Positions 54,038-63,146 of a DNA stretch of 64,000 nucleotides are shown in pieces. Source of the stretch: Rheinheimera oceanensis (GTDB lineage Bacteria > Pseudomonadota > Gammaproteobacteria > Enterobacterales > Alteromonadaceae). The notes under the pieces were generated by a model, which searched no databases, had not been told where the DNA came from, and saw only the letters and a list, made by a program, of their open reading frames with translations. Made by a program: the position numbers and the translations under genes. Positions within the stretch are counted from its first letter, which is position 1; each line of letters starts with the position of its first letter. The DNA lies in the NCBI RefSeq assembly GCF_018831085.1, contig NZ_JAGPNM010000007.1:184514-248513 (forward strand), given 5' to 3'.

Positions 54038-54607
54038 CTGCGGCAGGTCCTGATACAGAGTATAACGCTTATCCTAATCCAAACCGGCATGATTACTCAA
54101 CGAATTCCTGTCATTGCAGGCAAGTTAAACAAAATATCAGTTGTACCGTTTTTACTAAATATGACATTTTAACGAACTTAGTATTATTTTTTCATGAAAT
54201 CATTATTTTCACTGGCAAATAACCTGACGGCAGCCGTGGTTTTGTTGTGCTATATGGGGTTGTGTTGTCCACAGATTTTGTGGATAACTTTGTGTGTAAC
54301 GCTGTTTAACTTACCTAAGTTAGCGTAATTTAAAGACTAAATATTATGGCATATTTTTTGTTAGTTTGTGCTTAAGCTAAAGGTCGGGTTAATGCTGGTA
54401 AAAAGCGAGTTTCACTATGCAACCAAGGCTCAGTCTGGTTGAAATGTCAGTTTCCACTAATTGAAGTGCTGATTTTTGCAGAGGTAAAGTGTAATTTTTA
54501 TTTCCTATAATATCATACACCTTCGACTGGCCGGGCGAAGTGGTATTAATGTCAGGAGTAAAGTGGCTGGTTTTATGCTATCGTTCAGACATAGTTTTCG
54601 GTAGGAG
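54038..54607. promoter_or_regulatory. 570-bp gap with DnaA-box cluster and AT-rich stretch
   Basis: Three DnaA-box-like 9-mers are packed into 35 bp. TTGTCCACA lies on plus at 54265-54273 (one mismatch to TTATNCACA). TTATCCACA lies on minus at 54279-54287 (perfect). TTACACACA lies on minus at 54291-54299 (one mismatch). They are flanked by AT-rich DNA (54300-54360, including ATATTTTTTGTTAG). The right part (54361-54607) holds the yfbV promoter region, and the left part the promoter of the EIIA-like operon. No mioC, mnmG or dnaA is near. Confidence 0.6.
54194..54328 (+). CDS. Possible small hydrophobic protein, 44 aa
   Basis: ATG 54194 to TAA 54326-54328: MKSLFSLANNLTAAVVLLCY and a second apolar run with four cysteines overall. 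It has no ribosome-binding site and overlaps the DnaA-box cluster, so its codons may simply be the boxes read through. Low support. Confidence 0.15.
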   Translation: MKSLFSLANNLTAAVVLLCYMGLCCPQILWITLCVTLFNLPKLA

Positions 54608-54613
54608 GTGGTA

Positions 54614-55060
54614 ATGCAGTATCCGCTTTATACAACCCTGCGCGCCGGGCGCGAGTACAGTAAGTTGTGGCCCGCCAGGGCAGAGCTTAATAGCCTGTTT
54701 ATTGAAAATAAGGTTATTTTACTGACATCAGTAACGGGTCGTTATCTGCCTGGTCTGGCGCTGCTGTGTGCGGCTGTGCAATACGGTTATCTGGGCAGCG
54801 CATTTTTACCGCAAATTCTGGCGATGATGTTGTTCTTAGTATCGTTGCCGTTGCAAGGTTGGTATTGGCTTGGAGTGCGTGCTGAAACAAAGCTACCTCC
54901 ATCAATTGCATCCTGGTATCAGCAAATAAGGCAGCAAATGCAACAGCATGGAGTAGAGCTGGCCCCCGTGTCACAACCAGGGCGTTACAAAGACCTGGCG
55001 GTTTTACTGAAGAAAGCCTATCAGCAACTGGATAAAACTTTCGTCAGGCAATGGCTGTAG
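54614..55060 (+). CDS. yfbV: YfbV (UPF0208/DUF412) membrane protein
   Basis: 148 residues starting at ATG 54614, with GGAGG at good spacing. MQYPLYTTLRAGREYSKLWP is the family's N-terminus, two hydrophobic hairpin segments follow (about 40-57 and 66-84), then QGWYWLGVRAETKLPPSI. YfbV in E. coli restricts the action of MatP so that Ter-macrodomain organisation does not spread. Its promoter region carries the DnaA-box cluster. Confidence 0.9.
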   Translation: MQYPLYTTLRAGREYSKLWPARAELNSLFIENKVILLTSVTGRYLPGLALLCAAVQYGYLGSAFLPQILAMMLFLVSLPLQGWYWLGVRAETKLPPSIASWYQQIRQQMQQHGVELAPVSQPGRYKDLAVLLKKAYQQLDKTFVRQWL

Positions 55061-55097
55061 CCACTGCCTGCCAGTGTCCAATGTCCAGTGTAAGAGC

Positions 55098-55904
55098 TTA
55101 GCTAAATACAGACCATACCGGAGCATGATCTGATGGACGCTCTAAACCGCGCAGTTCATAGTCAATACTGCTCTCTACACAGCGCTTAGCCAGGGGGGCT
55201 GTAGCCAGAACAACATCAATACGCAAGCCGCGGTTGTCATCAAAACCCTTAGAACGATAATCAAACCAGCTGTACTGGGCGCCTGTTTCCGGATGCAGGG
55301 CGCGAAAAGTATCAATTAAGCCCCAGTCTTTAAGTTGCTGTAGCCAGGCCCGTTCTTCAGGTAAAAATGAGGTTTTGCCGTCGCGTAACCAGCGTTTGGC
55401 ATTGGCTTCGCCTATGCCAATGTCCAGATCAATCGGCGATATATTAATATCACCAATAATGGCCAGTTGCTCATCCGGGCTATGGTACTCGGTTAGGTAA
55501 CGTTGTAGATCGGCATAAAATTTGGCTTTTGCCGGAAATTTAACCGGATGATCGCGATTTTCTCCCTGAGGGAAGTAGCCATTCAGTACAGTCAGCGGAG
55601 TGCCGTCGGCCTGGGTAAAGCTGCCAATCAGCATCCGGCGCTGAGCATCAGCTTCGTCTGTAGGAAAGCCATACTGCATTTTTGTGGCGGGTTCTTTACT
55701 GAGAATAGCCACGCCGTAGTGCCCTTTCTGGCCAAAATGATAAACGTGATAACCCATCGCCTGAACATCCGCCAACGGAAACTCATCATCGTGAACTTTA
55801 ATTTCCTGCAAGCCGATAATATCTGGTTGATGTTTATCGATAAGTGCTTGCAGTTGATGTAGTCTTGCTCGTATTCCATTGATATTAAATGAAATAATTT
55901 TCAT
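55098..55904 (-). CDS. xthA: Exodeoxyribonuclease III
   Basis: 268 residues, equal to E. coli. ATG 55904 gives the standard start [18 protein letters not shown]; the longer frame upstream is rejected. [12 protein letters not shown] (about 32-43), [26 protein letters not shown] (about 150-163) and SDHAPVW (about 258-264) are the EEP nuclease active-site blocks. AP endonuclease and 3'-5' exonuclease in base-excision repair. Confidence 0.95.
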   Translation of the reverse strand: MKIISFNINGIRARLHQLQALIDKHQPDIIGLQEIKVHDDEFPLADVQAMGYHVYHFGQKGHYGVAILSKEPATKMQYGFPTDEADAQRRMLIGSFTQADGTPLTVLNGYFPQGENRDHPVKFPAKAKFYADLQRYLTEYHSPDEQLAIIGDINISPIDLDIGIGEANAKRWLRDGKTSFLPEERAWLQQLKDWGLIDTFRALHPETGAQYSWFDYRSKGFDDNRGLRIDVVLATAPLAKRCVESSIDYELRGLERPSDHAPVWSVFS

Positions 55905-56026
55905 GCTGTGGTAGGCCCTTAAATTGTTTAATACCGCGAAGTAATTGGATAATAACACTTTATCTGCTGCTGTGGCACAATGGTGGCGTGATTAAGCTAA
56001 GTCAGAACACCGGTATGGAGTAGAGA

Positions 56027-56731
56027 TTGTCAGCGTTAAAGATAGAAACCGAGCAATTTAGCTACACCGTGCATTACAGCTCAAGAAGACGTAGTGTGGC
56101 GTTGCAGGTTAAGCAGGGGCAACTGACAGTACGGGCACCACTGGGTTATAACCTGGCAGACATAAAGGCGCTGGTACAACAAAAGCAGCAGTGGGTACTA
56201 AAACATCTGCAGCAAATGAAACTGCAAACCAGGCCACAATGGTTGGCAGGGCAGCAATTACCATTACTTGACAGTACCATCGCATTAACCCGGTTGCGCG
56301 GAACGAAATCAGTAGTACGGTACGATGAGCATAATATTACGGTTATTGTGTCATCCCGTGTGCAACCACAACGCTATCAAAAGGTGCTGTTAACCTTGTT
56401 ACAGAAATGGTATCAGCAGCAAGCGCTTAGTTGGTTTACACAGCGTGTGTTTTACTGGCAAAACAAGATGAATGTGTGCTCCGGTAACATACTTATTGGC
56501 AATTGGCGCACAAAATGGGGTTATTGTAAAAGCACCACAGAGTTGGGATTTAACTGGCGTTTAATGATGGCTCCTGCCTGGATAACAGATTATGTGGTGG
56601 TGCATGAATTAGCACATCTGAAACACCCAAACCATTCACCACGTTTCTGGCAATTGGTCGGTGTGCATTATCCGCAAGCAGAACAGGCTAAAGCCTGGCT
56701 GAAACACAATCAGCATTTATTAGAGCTATAA
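56027..56731 (+). CDS. YgjP-like M48-type metallopeptidase (DUF45)
   Basis: 234 residues. The zinc motif VVHELAHLKHPNHSPRFW (about 199-216, HExxH plus a downstream His) and WRTKWGYCKSTTELGFNWRL (about 164-183) define the YgjP/DUF45 family. Start TTG 56027 after GTAGAGA. Cytosolic, often linked with restriction or housekeeping; substrate unknown. Confidence 0.88.
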   Translation: MSALKIETEQFSYTVHYSSRRRSVALQVKQGQLTVRAPLGYNLADIKALVQQKQQWVLKHLQQMKLQTRPQWLAGQQLPLLDSTIALTRLRGTKSVVRYDEHNITVIVSSRVQPQRYQKVLLTLLQKWYQQQALSWFTQRVFYWQNKMNVCSGNILIGNWRTKWGYCKSTTELGFNWRLMMAPAWITDYVVVHELAHLKHPNHSPRFWQLVGVHYPQAEQAKAWLKHNQHLLEL

Positions 56732-56732
56732 A

Positions 56733-56757
56733 AAAAGCGCCGGTACAGGACCGGCGC
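56733..56757. terminator. Hairpin after the YgjP-like gene
   Basis: GCGCCGGT-ACAGG-ACCGGCGC directly follows the stop. The A-run precedes it on plus, so the U-tract exists only on the minus strand; on plus the stem may act with weak U-support. Confidence 0.6.
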
Positions 56758-56977
56758 AAACACTAGGACATCGAAACAGGAGAGAAAAGGTGTTACATAG
56801 TTACTACTGGTAAATAGGACCGGGCCTTTGGCAAAAGATTCAAAATTATTTTCAATTATTTTTCGTGGCAGCGTTTTGCATTTTTATGGGTATTTGGTTT
56901 AAGCTCCGCGGCATCAACAGTGTGGTGTTACTACAGCGAGCAGACAGCTAATATTGCTGTTTTGCGACGGGACTTTA

Positions 56978-57706
56978 ATGATGACAAACCTGCTACGTCT
57001 GCAACAACTGGCAAAACTATTAGATATTACCCGTTTACAGGATGATGACACAGAGCAAAGTTTTGCCCTGTGGCTTGGAAGTGTTCCGGCTCTGACTCCT
57101 GCGGCTTACTGTGTTTATCCTCAATTTTTGGCAAGCTTACAACAATGGCCGCAACGTGCGCGGCAGGCTAACATTGCCACGGTGGTTAATTTCCCCGGCG
57201 CAGAGTTCGCTGCCGATATCGTATGTGAGCAAATTCAGCAAGCCAAAATGGCCGGAGCAACAGAAATTGATTGTGTCTTGCCCTATAAAGCCCTGCTGCG
57301 TGGCGAGCAGGGGTTAGTTAAAAGCTTTTTATACGATATACGCCAGGCTTGTGGTAATAACTGTTTAAAAGTGATTATCGAATCTGGTGAGTTGGTTACA
57401 GCGCAACAAATTACCAAAGCGACCGAACTGGTAATAGAAGGGGGCGCTGATTTTGTCAAAACATCAACCGGCAAAGTTGCCACCGGGGTTACTATTGAAG
57501 CGGCCCGTATTATCCTCACGGTAATTGCTGCGGCAAACCGCCCGGTTGGTTTTAAAGCTTCTGGCGGTGTACGTAATATTGCTCAGGCGCTTGAGTTGGT
57601 GCAGTTGTATGAGGATATTACCGGGCGAATTGCCACCAATGCCGGCATGCGTATTGGTGCCAGTGCGCTGGCTAATGACGTGGCGCAACAACTTCTGTCG
57701 CAGTAA
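56978..57706 (+). CDS. deoC: Deoxyribose-phosphate aldolase
   Basis: About 242 residues from ATG 56978. Splits 2-deoxyribose-5-phosphate into acetaldehyde and glyceraldehyde-3-phosphate. VVNFPGAEFAADIVCEQIQQA, TEIDCVLPYKALL (catalytic Asp-equivalent), IIESGELV, GGADFVKTSTGKVATG (Schiff-base Lys, about 161-176), VGFKASGGVRNI (about 192-203). It stands alone; deoA, deoB and deoD are not in the window. Convergent and abutting with the response-regulator gene. Confidence 0.93.
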   Translation: MMTNLLRLQQLAKLLDITRLQDDDTEQSFALWLGSVPALTPAAYCVYPQFLASLQQWPQRARQANIATVVNFPGAEFAADIVCEQIQQAKMAGATEIDCVLPYKALLRGEQGLVKSFLYDIRQACGNNCLKVIIESGELVTAQQITKATELVIEGGADFVKTSTGKVATGVTIEAARIILTVIAAANRPVGFKASGGVRNIAQALELVQLYEDITGRIATNAGMRIGASALANDVAQQLLSQ

Positions 57707-59344
57707 TCAGCGCCTGAATTCATCGCGTAGTTTATCAAATTGCTGCAGAAGCTCTTTATAACGTACGCGATGATGCTCGGGTAAAGGCATGTTGTCGACT
57801 ACGCGGAATGTTTTTTTACAGCGCTCAAATAGCTCTCTTGATTTATTTCTTTGCTGACTGTTTAACAGCTGAATGGATGCCTGGATAAGATTTAAAGCAC
57901 TACCGGTATTCATTGGTGCCACTTCCAGCGCAGCTTCAAACTGCCTGACAGCAGCGGTAAAATTACCTTCTTTGTAGCTTTTGATACCAGCTTTATTCAA
58001 CTCACCAAACTGTAGCTGTTTTTGATCCACAAAATGTTGTTGATCGCCGAATAATGAACTTAGCACCGGGTTGGCCATCAGCTCTGCTGGTAGTAGCTTT
58101 TGTAGTGTGGCTGCTTGCTCATACTCGCCGATTTGATTTAGCAAAAAGATAGCATCCGGTAAAATCTGATGCTGATCATGTAGGTCTTCAGACACCGCTG
58201 CATAGGTTTTTTTTGCCTGATACTGAGCACCGTTTAATGATTCAAGTCTTGCCTGGCACAGAGCTTCAAATAAATCGAAGTTAATTTCTCTGGTCATCAT
58301 TTCATCACGTTTAACTCGCTGCAGAGCAAGTGATACCTCTTGCAGGTAGCGATTGCGGTTTGCCGGTTCGTCAGCTCTTACTGCAGCCTCAATAACGGTG
58401 CGAATATAGTTAAGTAAATGAATAATGTCCTGCTTTATTGAGCGGCGGGTGATTTCATATAGCTGCTTACTGGCGAGAACCTGCTGAGGGGTATTATGCA
58501 GATCACGGGCTATCTCCATCACAAGGTATTGGCGCTGCATACTGTAAGGTGCTATTTCTGCTGCGGCCTGAATGCTGCTAAAGGCTTTATCTGTCTCGCC
58601 CATGGCGCGATAATTTTGTGCCTGAATATCATAAGCTTCAGCAAAATAACGATTATTCTCTATCGCCTCCTGACACAGTGCCATACTGTCTTCAAAACGG
58701 TTTTGCTGATAGCACACTTTCGCTTGCAGCAATAATGCCCAGCCACTGCGTCGTTGTGACAGCGTTTCCTGCAATATATGCTCAGCTTCGGCAAGCTGAT
58801 TTAGCTTAATCAGATTTTCTACCAGCACACGTTTACAGAATTGCTGATAACGGCTTTCAGTGCCTATTTCCTGCTGACACAGTGTGACCACCTGTTCAGC
58901 TTGCTCGTCGAATAATGCCTGATACACCGCTGCCAGTTGGTTTTTTTTTCTTTTTATCCGTTGAATTCTGCTACGCAGTACGTTTTGTGAAAAGGGTTTG
59001 ATCAGATAGTCGTCAGGTTCTAACTCTACTGCGCTCATCACCATAGGGACGGTATTTTCGCCGGTCACCAACATAAAAATACTCTGTGGCCCAAGCAGCT
59101 TTTTTTCCCGTAGATCTTCAAGTAGCTGTTTGCCGTTTTTGCCGACACCCAAATGGTAATCAACAAACAGGATGTCGTAATTTACATTGGCACACTTGGC
59201 CAATGCCTGCTCACCAGTGGGAGCAAAAGCAACATTGGTTGCTCCCATAGAGTACAGGATGCCTTTAAACATCAATTGAAAAGCCCGTTGATCGTCAACG
59301 ATTAATATCCGCTGATTTTCAAGCGTCTTGTTATTCATCAACAT
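57707..59344 (-). CDS. Response regulator with C-terminal TPR-like repeats
   Basis: About 545 residues. A receiver domain (ILIVDDQRAFQLMFK near the start, phospho-Asp in DILFVDYHLGVG, conserved Thr in MLVTGENT and Lys in YLIKPFSQNVL) is followed by about 400 residues of helical tetratricopeptide-like repeats (for example ALLLQAKVCYQQNRFEDSMALC). There is no DNA-binding, GGDEF or HD-GYP output domain, so the output is protein-protein contact. No partner kinase is adjacent. Start ATG 59344 or 59338. Confidence 0.88.
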   Translation of the reverse strand: MLMNNKTLENQRILIVDDQRAFQLMFKGILYSMGATNVAFAPTGEQALAKCANVNYDILFVDYHLGVGKNGKQLLEDLREKKLLGPQSIFMLVTGENTVPMVMSAVELEPDDYLIKPFSQNVLRSRIQRIKRKKNQLAAVYQALFDEQAEQVVTLCQQEIGTESRYQQFCKRVLVENLIKLNQLAEAEHILQETLSQRRSGWALLLQAKVCYQQNRFEDSMALCQEAIENNRYFAEAYDIQAQNYRAMGETDKAFSSIQAAAEIAPYSMQRQYLVMEIARDLHNTPQQVLASKQLYEITRRSIKQDIIHLLNYIRTVIEAAVRADEPANRNRYLQEVSLALQRVKRDEMMTREINFDLFEALCQARLESLNGAQYQAKKTYAAVSEDLHDQHQILPDAIFLLNQIGEYEQAATLQKLLPAELMANPVLSSLFGDQQHFVDQKQLQFGELNKAGIKSYKEGNFTAAVRQFEAALEVAPMNTGSALNLIQASIQLLNSQQRNKSRELFERCKKTFRVVDNMPLPEHHRVRYKELLQQFDKLRDEFRR

Positions 59345-59457
59345 CACTTCGCTTAAAACTAAATTCAGTTAAGTGTCGGAAATAACAAGGTGATTAGCAA
59401 GAGAATTAATACAGGAGTGTGCTGCAGTGTAAAGTTTTAGCTTAATAAAGCAGGAAA

Positions 59458-59542
<85 letters not shown>

Positions 59543-59555
59543 ACGAGTGGACGGC

Positions 59556-59583
59556 ATATTATCAAACTGACTTTTGATGTAAA
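59556..59583 (-). promoter_or_regulatory. tRNA-Tyr promoter
   Basis: On the minus strand TTTACA, a 16-bp spacer and TAATAT, about 14 bp before the tRNA. Confidence 0.6.
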
Positions 59584-59659
59584 GGCATTTGCTAAACTTT
59601 TTTGTCTGACTGCCGATAAATGCAGCAAGAGTAAAACAAAACCGGTATAACTGCGCAAA

Positions 59660-60136
59660 ATGTCGATGGTAATTAACGAATGGCAACTTGATGTAAAACT
59701 GAATCGCGCTCTGCAAAATGCCCAGCGCACAGATTTTGCTTTGTATCTTGCACTGTTGTCACCGGCGGTAGAAGAGTCTGCCCAGTTTTTTACCCCGGAT
59801 GCTATTGAGCAAAGTGCACAACTTACGTTATATCAGCAACTTGGTGTTGCGTTGCCGCGTAGCCTGGCACAGACAGAAGCTGATACGATAACAATGCTCA
59901 AACATAGCGAGGCTTTGGGCAGTAGTGGCTTAGCTCAGCTAAAGCTGGCGACTTACCTTAACCCGCCGCCTTTAGCCCGGCATGATGATAAGCAGCGAAT
60001 AGCTGATGATGTCTGGCAAAACTTAAGTTTGCATAGTCGCAGAAGGTTACAACATACCACGCCTGAAAAACCACAGGCTAATCCGGCAGATCTTTATGAA
60101 GTATTACAGCAACTACATGGTAGTGAGGCGGCCTGA
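59660..60136 (+). CDS. VC2046/SO_2500-family-like protein, 158 aa
   Basis: A soluble protein; LNRALQNAQRTDFALYLALLS near the N-terminus (residues 14-34 in outline) resembles the conserved start of the VC2046/SO_2500 family as I remember it. The rest is helical with LATYLNPPPLARHDDK near 103-118. Function unknown. It lies between tRNA-Tyr and ychJ. Confidence 0.55.
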   Translation: MSMVINEWQLDVKLNRALQNAQRTDFALYLALLSPAVEESAQFFTPDAIEQSAQLTLYQQLGVALPRSLAQTEADTITMLKHSEALGSSGLAQLKLATYLNPPPLARHDDKQRIADDVWQNLSLHSRRRLQHTTPEKPQANPADLYEVLQQLHGSEAA

Positions 60137-60152
60137 CTATTAAACAACGCAG

Positions 60153-60626
60153 CTAACTACCCGATATACGGTGCTGCACACAATGCTTAAATTTTTTAGC
60201 GCTACCACAAGGGCACAGTTCATTACGGCCAATTTTTACCGGTGCTTTATCATTTAATATACCGTCAATGTAGTACCAGGCTTTGTCGTATACAAAGCGG
60301 GAGCGTTCGGCAAATTCGTACAGTGTACTTTGCTGTATATAGCGCACACTGAAACTAACATAGCCCTCACTATCTGTTTGTTCTGAGGACAGAATGGTCA
60401 GTTTGATAAAGTGACTGTTATTGGCAAAAGCCGCCAATGATGTAGGAGAATTAGCTGCCTGTTTTGATGGATGATAAGTGCGATGCAAGTAACTGATATT
60501 ACGCTGGCAATAAGCACTGTAACGTGAGCGCATTAACTGTTCGCAATGTTCTGCATGTGCCTGCCCGGATATCAATGGCAGGCAACACAAACTGATTTTT
60601 TTAGCTGAGCCACAGTAACATTGCAT
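60153..60626 (-). CDS. ychJ: YchJ-family SEC-C protein
   Basis: 157 residues from ATG 60626. SEC-C zinc motifs at both ends: CYCGSAKKISLCC (residues 3-15) and LCPCGSAKKFKHC (about 139-151). In between is an NTF2-like domain with AEHCEQLMRSRYSAYCQRNI, the YchJ core. Nucleic-acid or protein metal-dependent binding is assumed; role unknown. Confidence 0.9.
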   Translation of the reverse strand: MQCYCGSAKKISLCCLPLISGQAHAEHCEQLMRSRYSAYCQRNISYLHRTYHPSKQAANSPTSLAAFANNSHFIKLTILSSEQTDSEGYVSFSVRYIQQSTLYEFAERSRFVYDKAWYYIDGILNDKAPVKIGRNELCPCGSAKKFKHCVQHRISGS

Positions 60627-60696
60627 GTTAATCCGCTTTACCTGTTCGTTAAAAAAGCCTGATCTTAGCATCTTTGCCGTGCGAATTTAAAATGCA

Positions 60697-61143
60697 TTAG
60701 TGGGTAATGTAGTCCTGTTGCAGCTGTTCGCATTGATAAAACCAGGTGTTATGCGTTACCGCCAGTTTACGGCAGATGTTGAGCTGCTGCGGGTCCAGCA
60801 TCCGGGCAAAGTTGATAACGACTTTGCAGCTTGCAGATACTAATGCCTGCTGAATAGTTGCATTGAGATCCCTGATTTGCTTCTGATGTACAATCAAAAC
60901 ATTATGAAAAGATATTTGGTGCTGCTCAGCCCAGGCTTTATGTGGTATATGCGATGGTGCTATTAACAGAATCCATCCTTGCTGATGCTGATGTTGTTGA
61001 ATCAGCTGCAGTAAGGAGTGATGTGAGGCGTTAGCTGTAGCGGCTTCACTATCAGTTACAGAATGTATCTTCAACAGACGGCTATCGGAGTAAGCTGTTG
61101 CTGCATTAGCATAAAGTTGTTGATTAACCGGACGGTTATACAT
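60697..61143 (-). CDS. sulA: SulA-like cell division inhibitor
   Basis: 148 residues from ATG 61143. The domain LLQLIQQHQHQQGWILLIAP...WAEQHQISFHNVLIVHQKQ follows the order of E. coli SulA (LL-LLQQL-...-W-LWL-P, then W--ASGLPL-KV). SulA caps FtsZ to hold division during DNA damage. A LexA-type box lies directly upstream (61169-61188), supporting SOS control. lexA is not adjacent, unlike in many relatives. The frame upstream of this ATG overlaps the operator and is not expected to be coding. Confidence 0.7.
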   Translation of the reverse strand: MYNRPVNQQLYANAATAYSDSRLLKIHSVTDSEAATANASHHSLLQLIQQHQHQQGWILLIAPSHIPHKAWAEQHQISFHNVLIVHQKQIRDLNATIQQALVSASCKVVINFARMLDPQQLNICRKLAVTHNTWFYQCEQLQQDYITH

Positions 61144-61168
61144 ATTTACCTCTACATGTTTATTTATA

Positions 61169-61188
61169 CAGTGTATACATATACAGTA
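61169..61188 (-). promoter_or_regulatory. SOS (LexA) box upstream of sulA
   Basis: On the minus strand TACTGTATATGTATACACTG matches the consensus TACTGTATATATATACAGTA at 17 of 20 positions, 26 bp before the start codon, where a repressor would block transcription. Confidence 0.72.
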
Positions 61189-61285
61189 TTTGCTTGTTGT
61201 GTAAAAAGCAAGCGTTTTAGCCGTTTTTTTACTGTCATAAAACCTAAGTAGTGTCATGCAGTTGTCATACTGAGGTATTAATCTT

Positions 61286-63100
61286 TTGCCGCAGTTGCTT
61301 ACATCGGTTGTAGTTATGACGGTTAACCCGAATTATTGTACTGAGTTGTCGCACCTTATCCGGCAGCGCGCACTGACTCCGCTTTTTCAACCTATTTTTA
61401 ATCTGTCATCTACAGAAATACTGGGTTATGAAGCATTGATCCGGGGGCCGTCTGACAGCCCGCTACATTCTCCTTTACTATTATTTAAAGCGGCACTGAT
61501 GTGTGGAATGCTGGAACCGCTTGAGATGCTGTGCCGACAGATAAGTATTGAGGCTTTTGCCAGAGCCAAGATGCCTGGCTTGCTGTTTCTGAACGTCAAC
61601 CCGTTATTATTACTTACATCAGATCATCCCTCCGGGCTGACAAACAGGCTGTTGCAGCAAGCGGAACTTGATCCGTCCCGGGTTGTTATTGAAATTTCAG
61701 AGCAATATCAGGTTGAAGATCCAAGCGTACTAGTCAAGGCTGTAAACCATTACCGTGAGCTTGGGTTCTCTATCGCAATTGACGATTTAGGCAGCGGTTT
61801 TTCCGGCTTGAAGCTGTGGTCTGAGTTAAAACCAGATATTGTTAAAATTGACCGTTATTTTATCAGCCAACTTCACACCGACCCGACCAAAAGAGCTTTT
61901 GTGCAAAATATAGTGGCACTGGCAAATGCAACCGGCTCAAAAATTGTCGCAGAAGGCATTGAAACCCAGGAAGAGCTATTACTGTGTCAGGAACTCGGCG
62001 CTGATTATGGTCAGGGCTTTTTGCTGGGGCGGCCAGCTGCCAAAATAGAGTCCTCACCGCCAGGTCGGTATTTATTGGTTAAACAAAAGCAGCCTTATAC
62101 GGCAGCGGCTGAAAAAGTATCTGCGATTGTGCAGTTTTTACCTGCCATTGAAAGTGGGGTATTGGCGGGAGGGGTCATGCAATTATTCAGCGACAATCCT
62201 GACTGGGCAGGCCTTGCTATTGTTGAATCTGGTATTCCGGTTGGCATGATAAACCGGGCACAACTGCTGGCAATGTTTGCAATGCCGTATGGCCGGGCGC
62301 TGTATGAAAAAAAACCAATAAAGCGTCTTATGACAATAAGCCCGGTAGTAGTAGATGAACACACTAGTCTGGATGAGGTTAGTGAGTTAGTCACCAGTAA
62401 TGAAGATGGCGATAATAACTGGTTCTTTATTGTGACATCAGCACAGCGTTATATCGGTATTGGTTCAGTGCGGTTGTTACTGAAAAAAATTACAGAGCGA
62501 AAATTACAACATGCCCGTTATGCCAACCCACTAACATTACTGCCGGGGAATGTACCGATTTATCAGGAAGTCGACCGCTTACTAAGCCAGCAGATGAACT
62601 TTACTCTGGCTTATGCAGATTTAAATCACTTTAAGCCATATAACGATATATATGGTTACAGCAGAGGAGATTTGGTATTACAACTGCTGGGTGAGATCAT
62701 TAGTCAGGTTGTTGCCGATTCTGGTAATTTTGTCGGCCACGTTGGCGGTGATGACTTTATTATCATCTTTACCAGTGATAATTGGCAAACTGCCTGTCAG
62801 CAGATAGTACAGGATTTTAATCAGCGTATTGTGCATTATTATGATGCAGCACATGTCGCAGCAGGCGGGCTTAGTGCAGTTAGCCGTTCTGGCGACATGT
62901 GCTTTTATCCTTTGCTGGCCTTATCTATAGGAGTAGTATTACCCGATCCTGCATTGTGTTCGTGCCATCATGATGTGGCTGCGATAGCGGCGTCGGCAAA
63001 AGCAGAAGCGAAAAAGTTGCCGGCAGGAGGCGTATTTGTTTCGCGTCGCAGAGGCCCTGCTACAGCTATTCCGGTACTGGCTGGACCATTGCCCCGCTAA
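61286..63100 (+). CDS. EAL-CBS-GGDEF c-di-GMP signalling protein
   Basis: 604 residues from TTG 61286 (TGAGGT upstream); ATG 61316 is an alternative. EAL domain first: PLFQPIFNL, YEALIRGP (EAL intact), IDDLGSGFSGL, VKIDRYFI and AEGIETQEE, so phosphodiesterase activity is plausible. A pair of CBS domains (about 285-405) precedes a C-terminal GGDEF domain with LADLNHFKPYND-type motif (YADLNHFKPYND) and GGDDF loop. A soluble protein that could use nucleotide binding by CBS as the switch. Confidence 0.9.
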   Translation: MPQLLTSVVVMTVNPNYCTELSHLIRQRALTPLFQPIFNLSSTEILGYEALIRGPSDSPLHSPLLLFKAALMCGMLEPLEMLCRQISIEAFARAKMPGLLFLNVNPLLLLTSDHPSGLTNRLLQQAELDPSRVVIEISEQYQVEDPSVLVKAVNHYRELGFSIAIDDLGSGFSGLKLWSELKPDIVKIDRYFISQLHTDPTKRAFVQNIVALANATGSKIVAEGIETQEELLLCQELGADYGQGFLLGRPAAKIESSPPGRYLLVKQKQPYTAAAEKVSAIVQFLPAIESGVLAGGVMQLFSDNPDWAGLAIVESGIPVGMINRAQLLAMFAMPYGRALYEKKPIKRLMTISPVVVDEHTSLDEVSELVTSNEDGDNNWFFIVTSAQRYIGIGSVRLLLKKITERKLQHARYANPLTLLPGNVPIYQEVDRLLSQQMNFTLAYADLNHFKPYNDIYGYSRGDLVLQLLGEIISQVVADSGNFVGHVGGDDFIIIFTSDNWQTACQQIVQDFNQRIVHYYDAAHVAAGGLSAVSRSGDMCFYPLLALSIGVVLPDPALCSCHHDVAAIAASAKAEAKKLPAGGVFVSRRRGPATAIPVLAGPLPR

Positions 63101-63146
63101 ATTTGAGTAGAATAGCCTGCTTATATTGTAAGAGAGTCAGCAATCG

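Noticed and set aside
54260..54365. Chromosomal replication origin oriC
   Set aside because: Only three boxes, and mnmG, mioC, dnaA, rpmH are absent. A DARS-like or promoter role is more likely.
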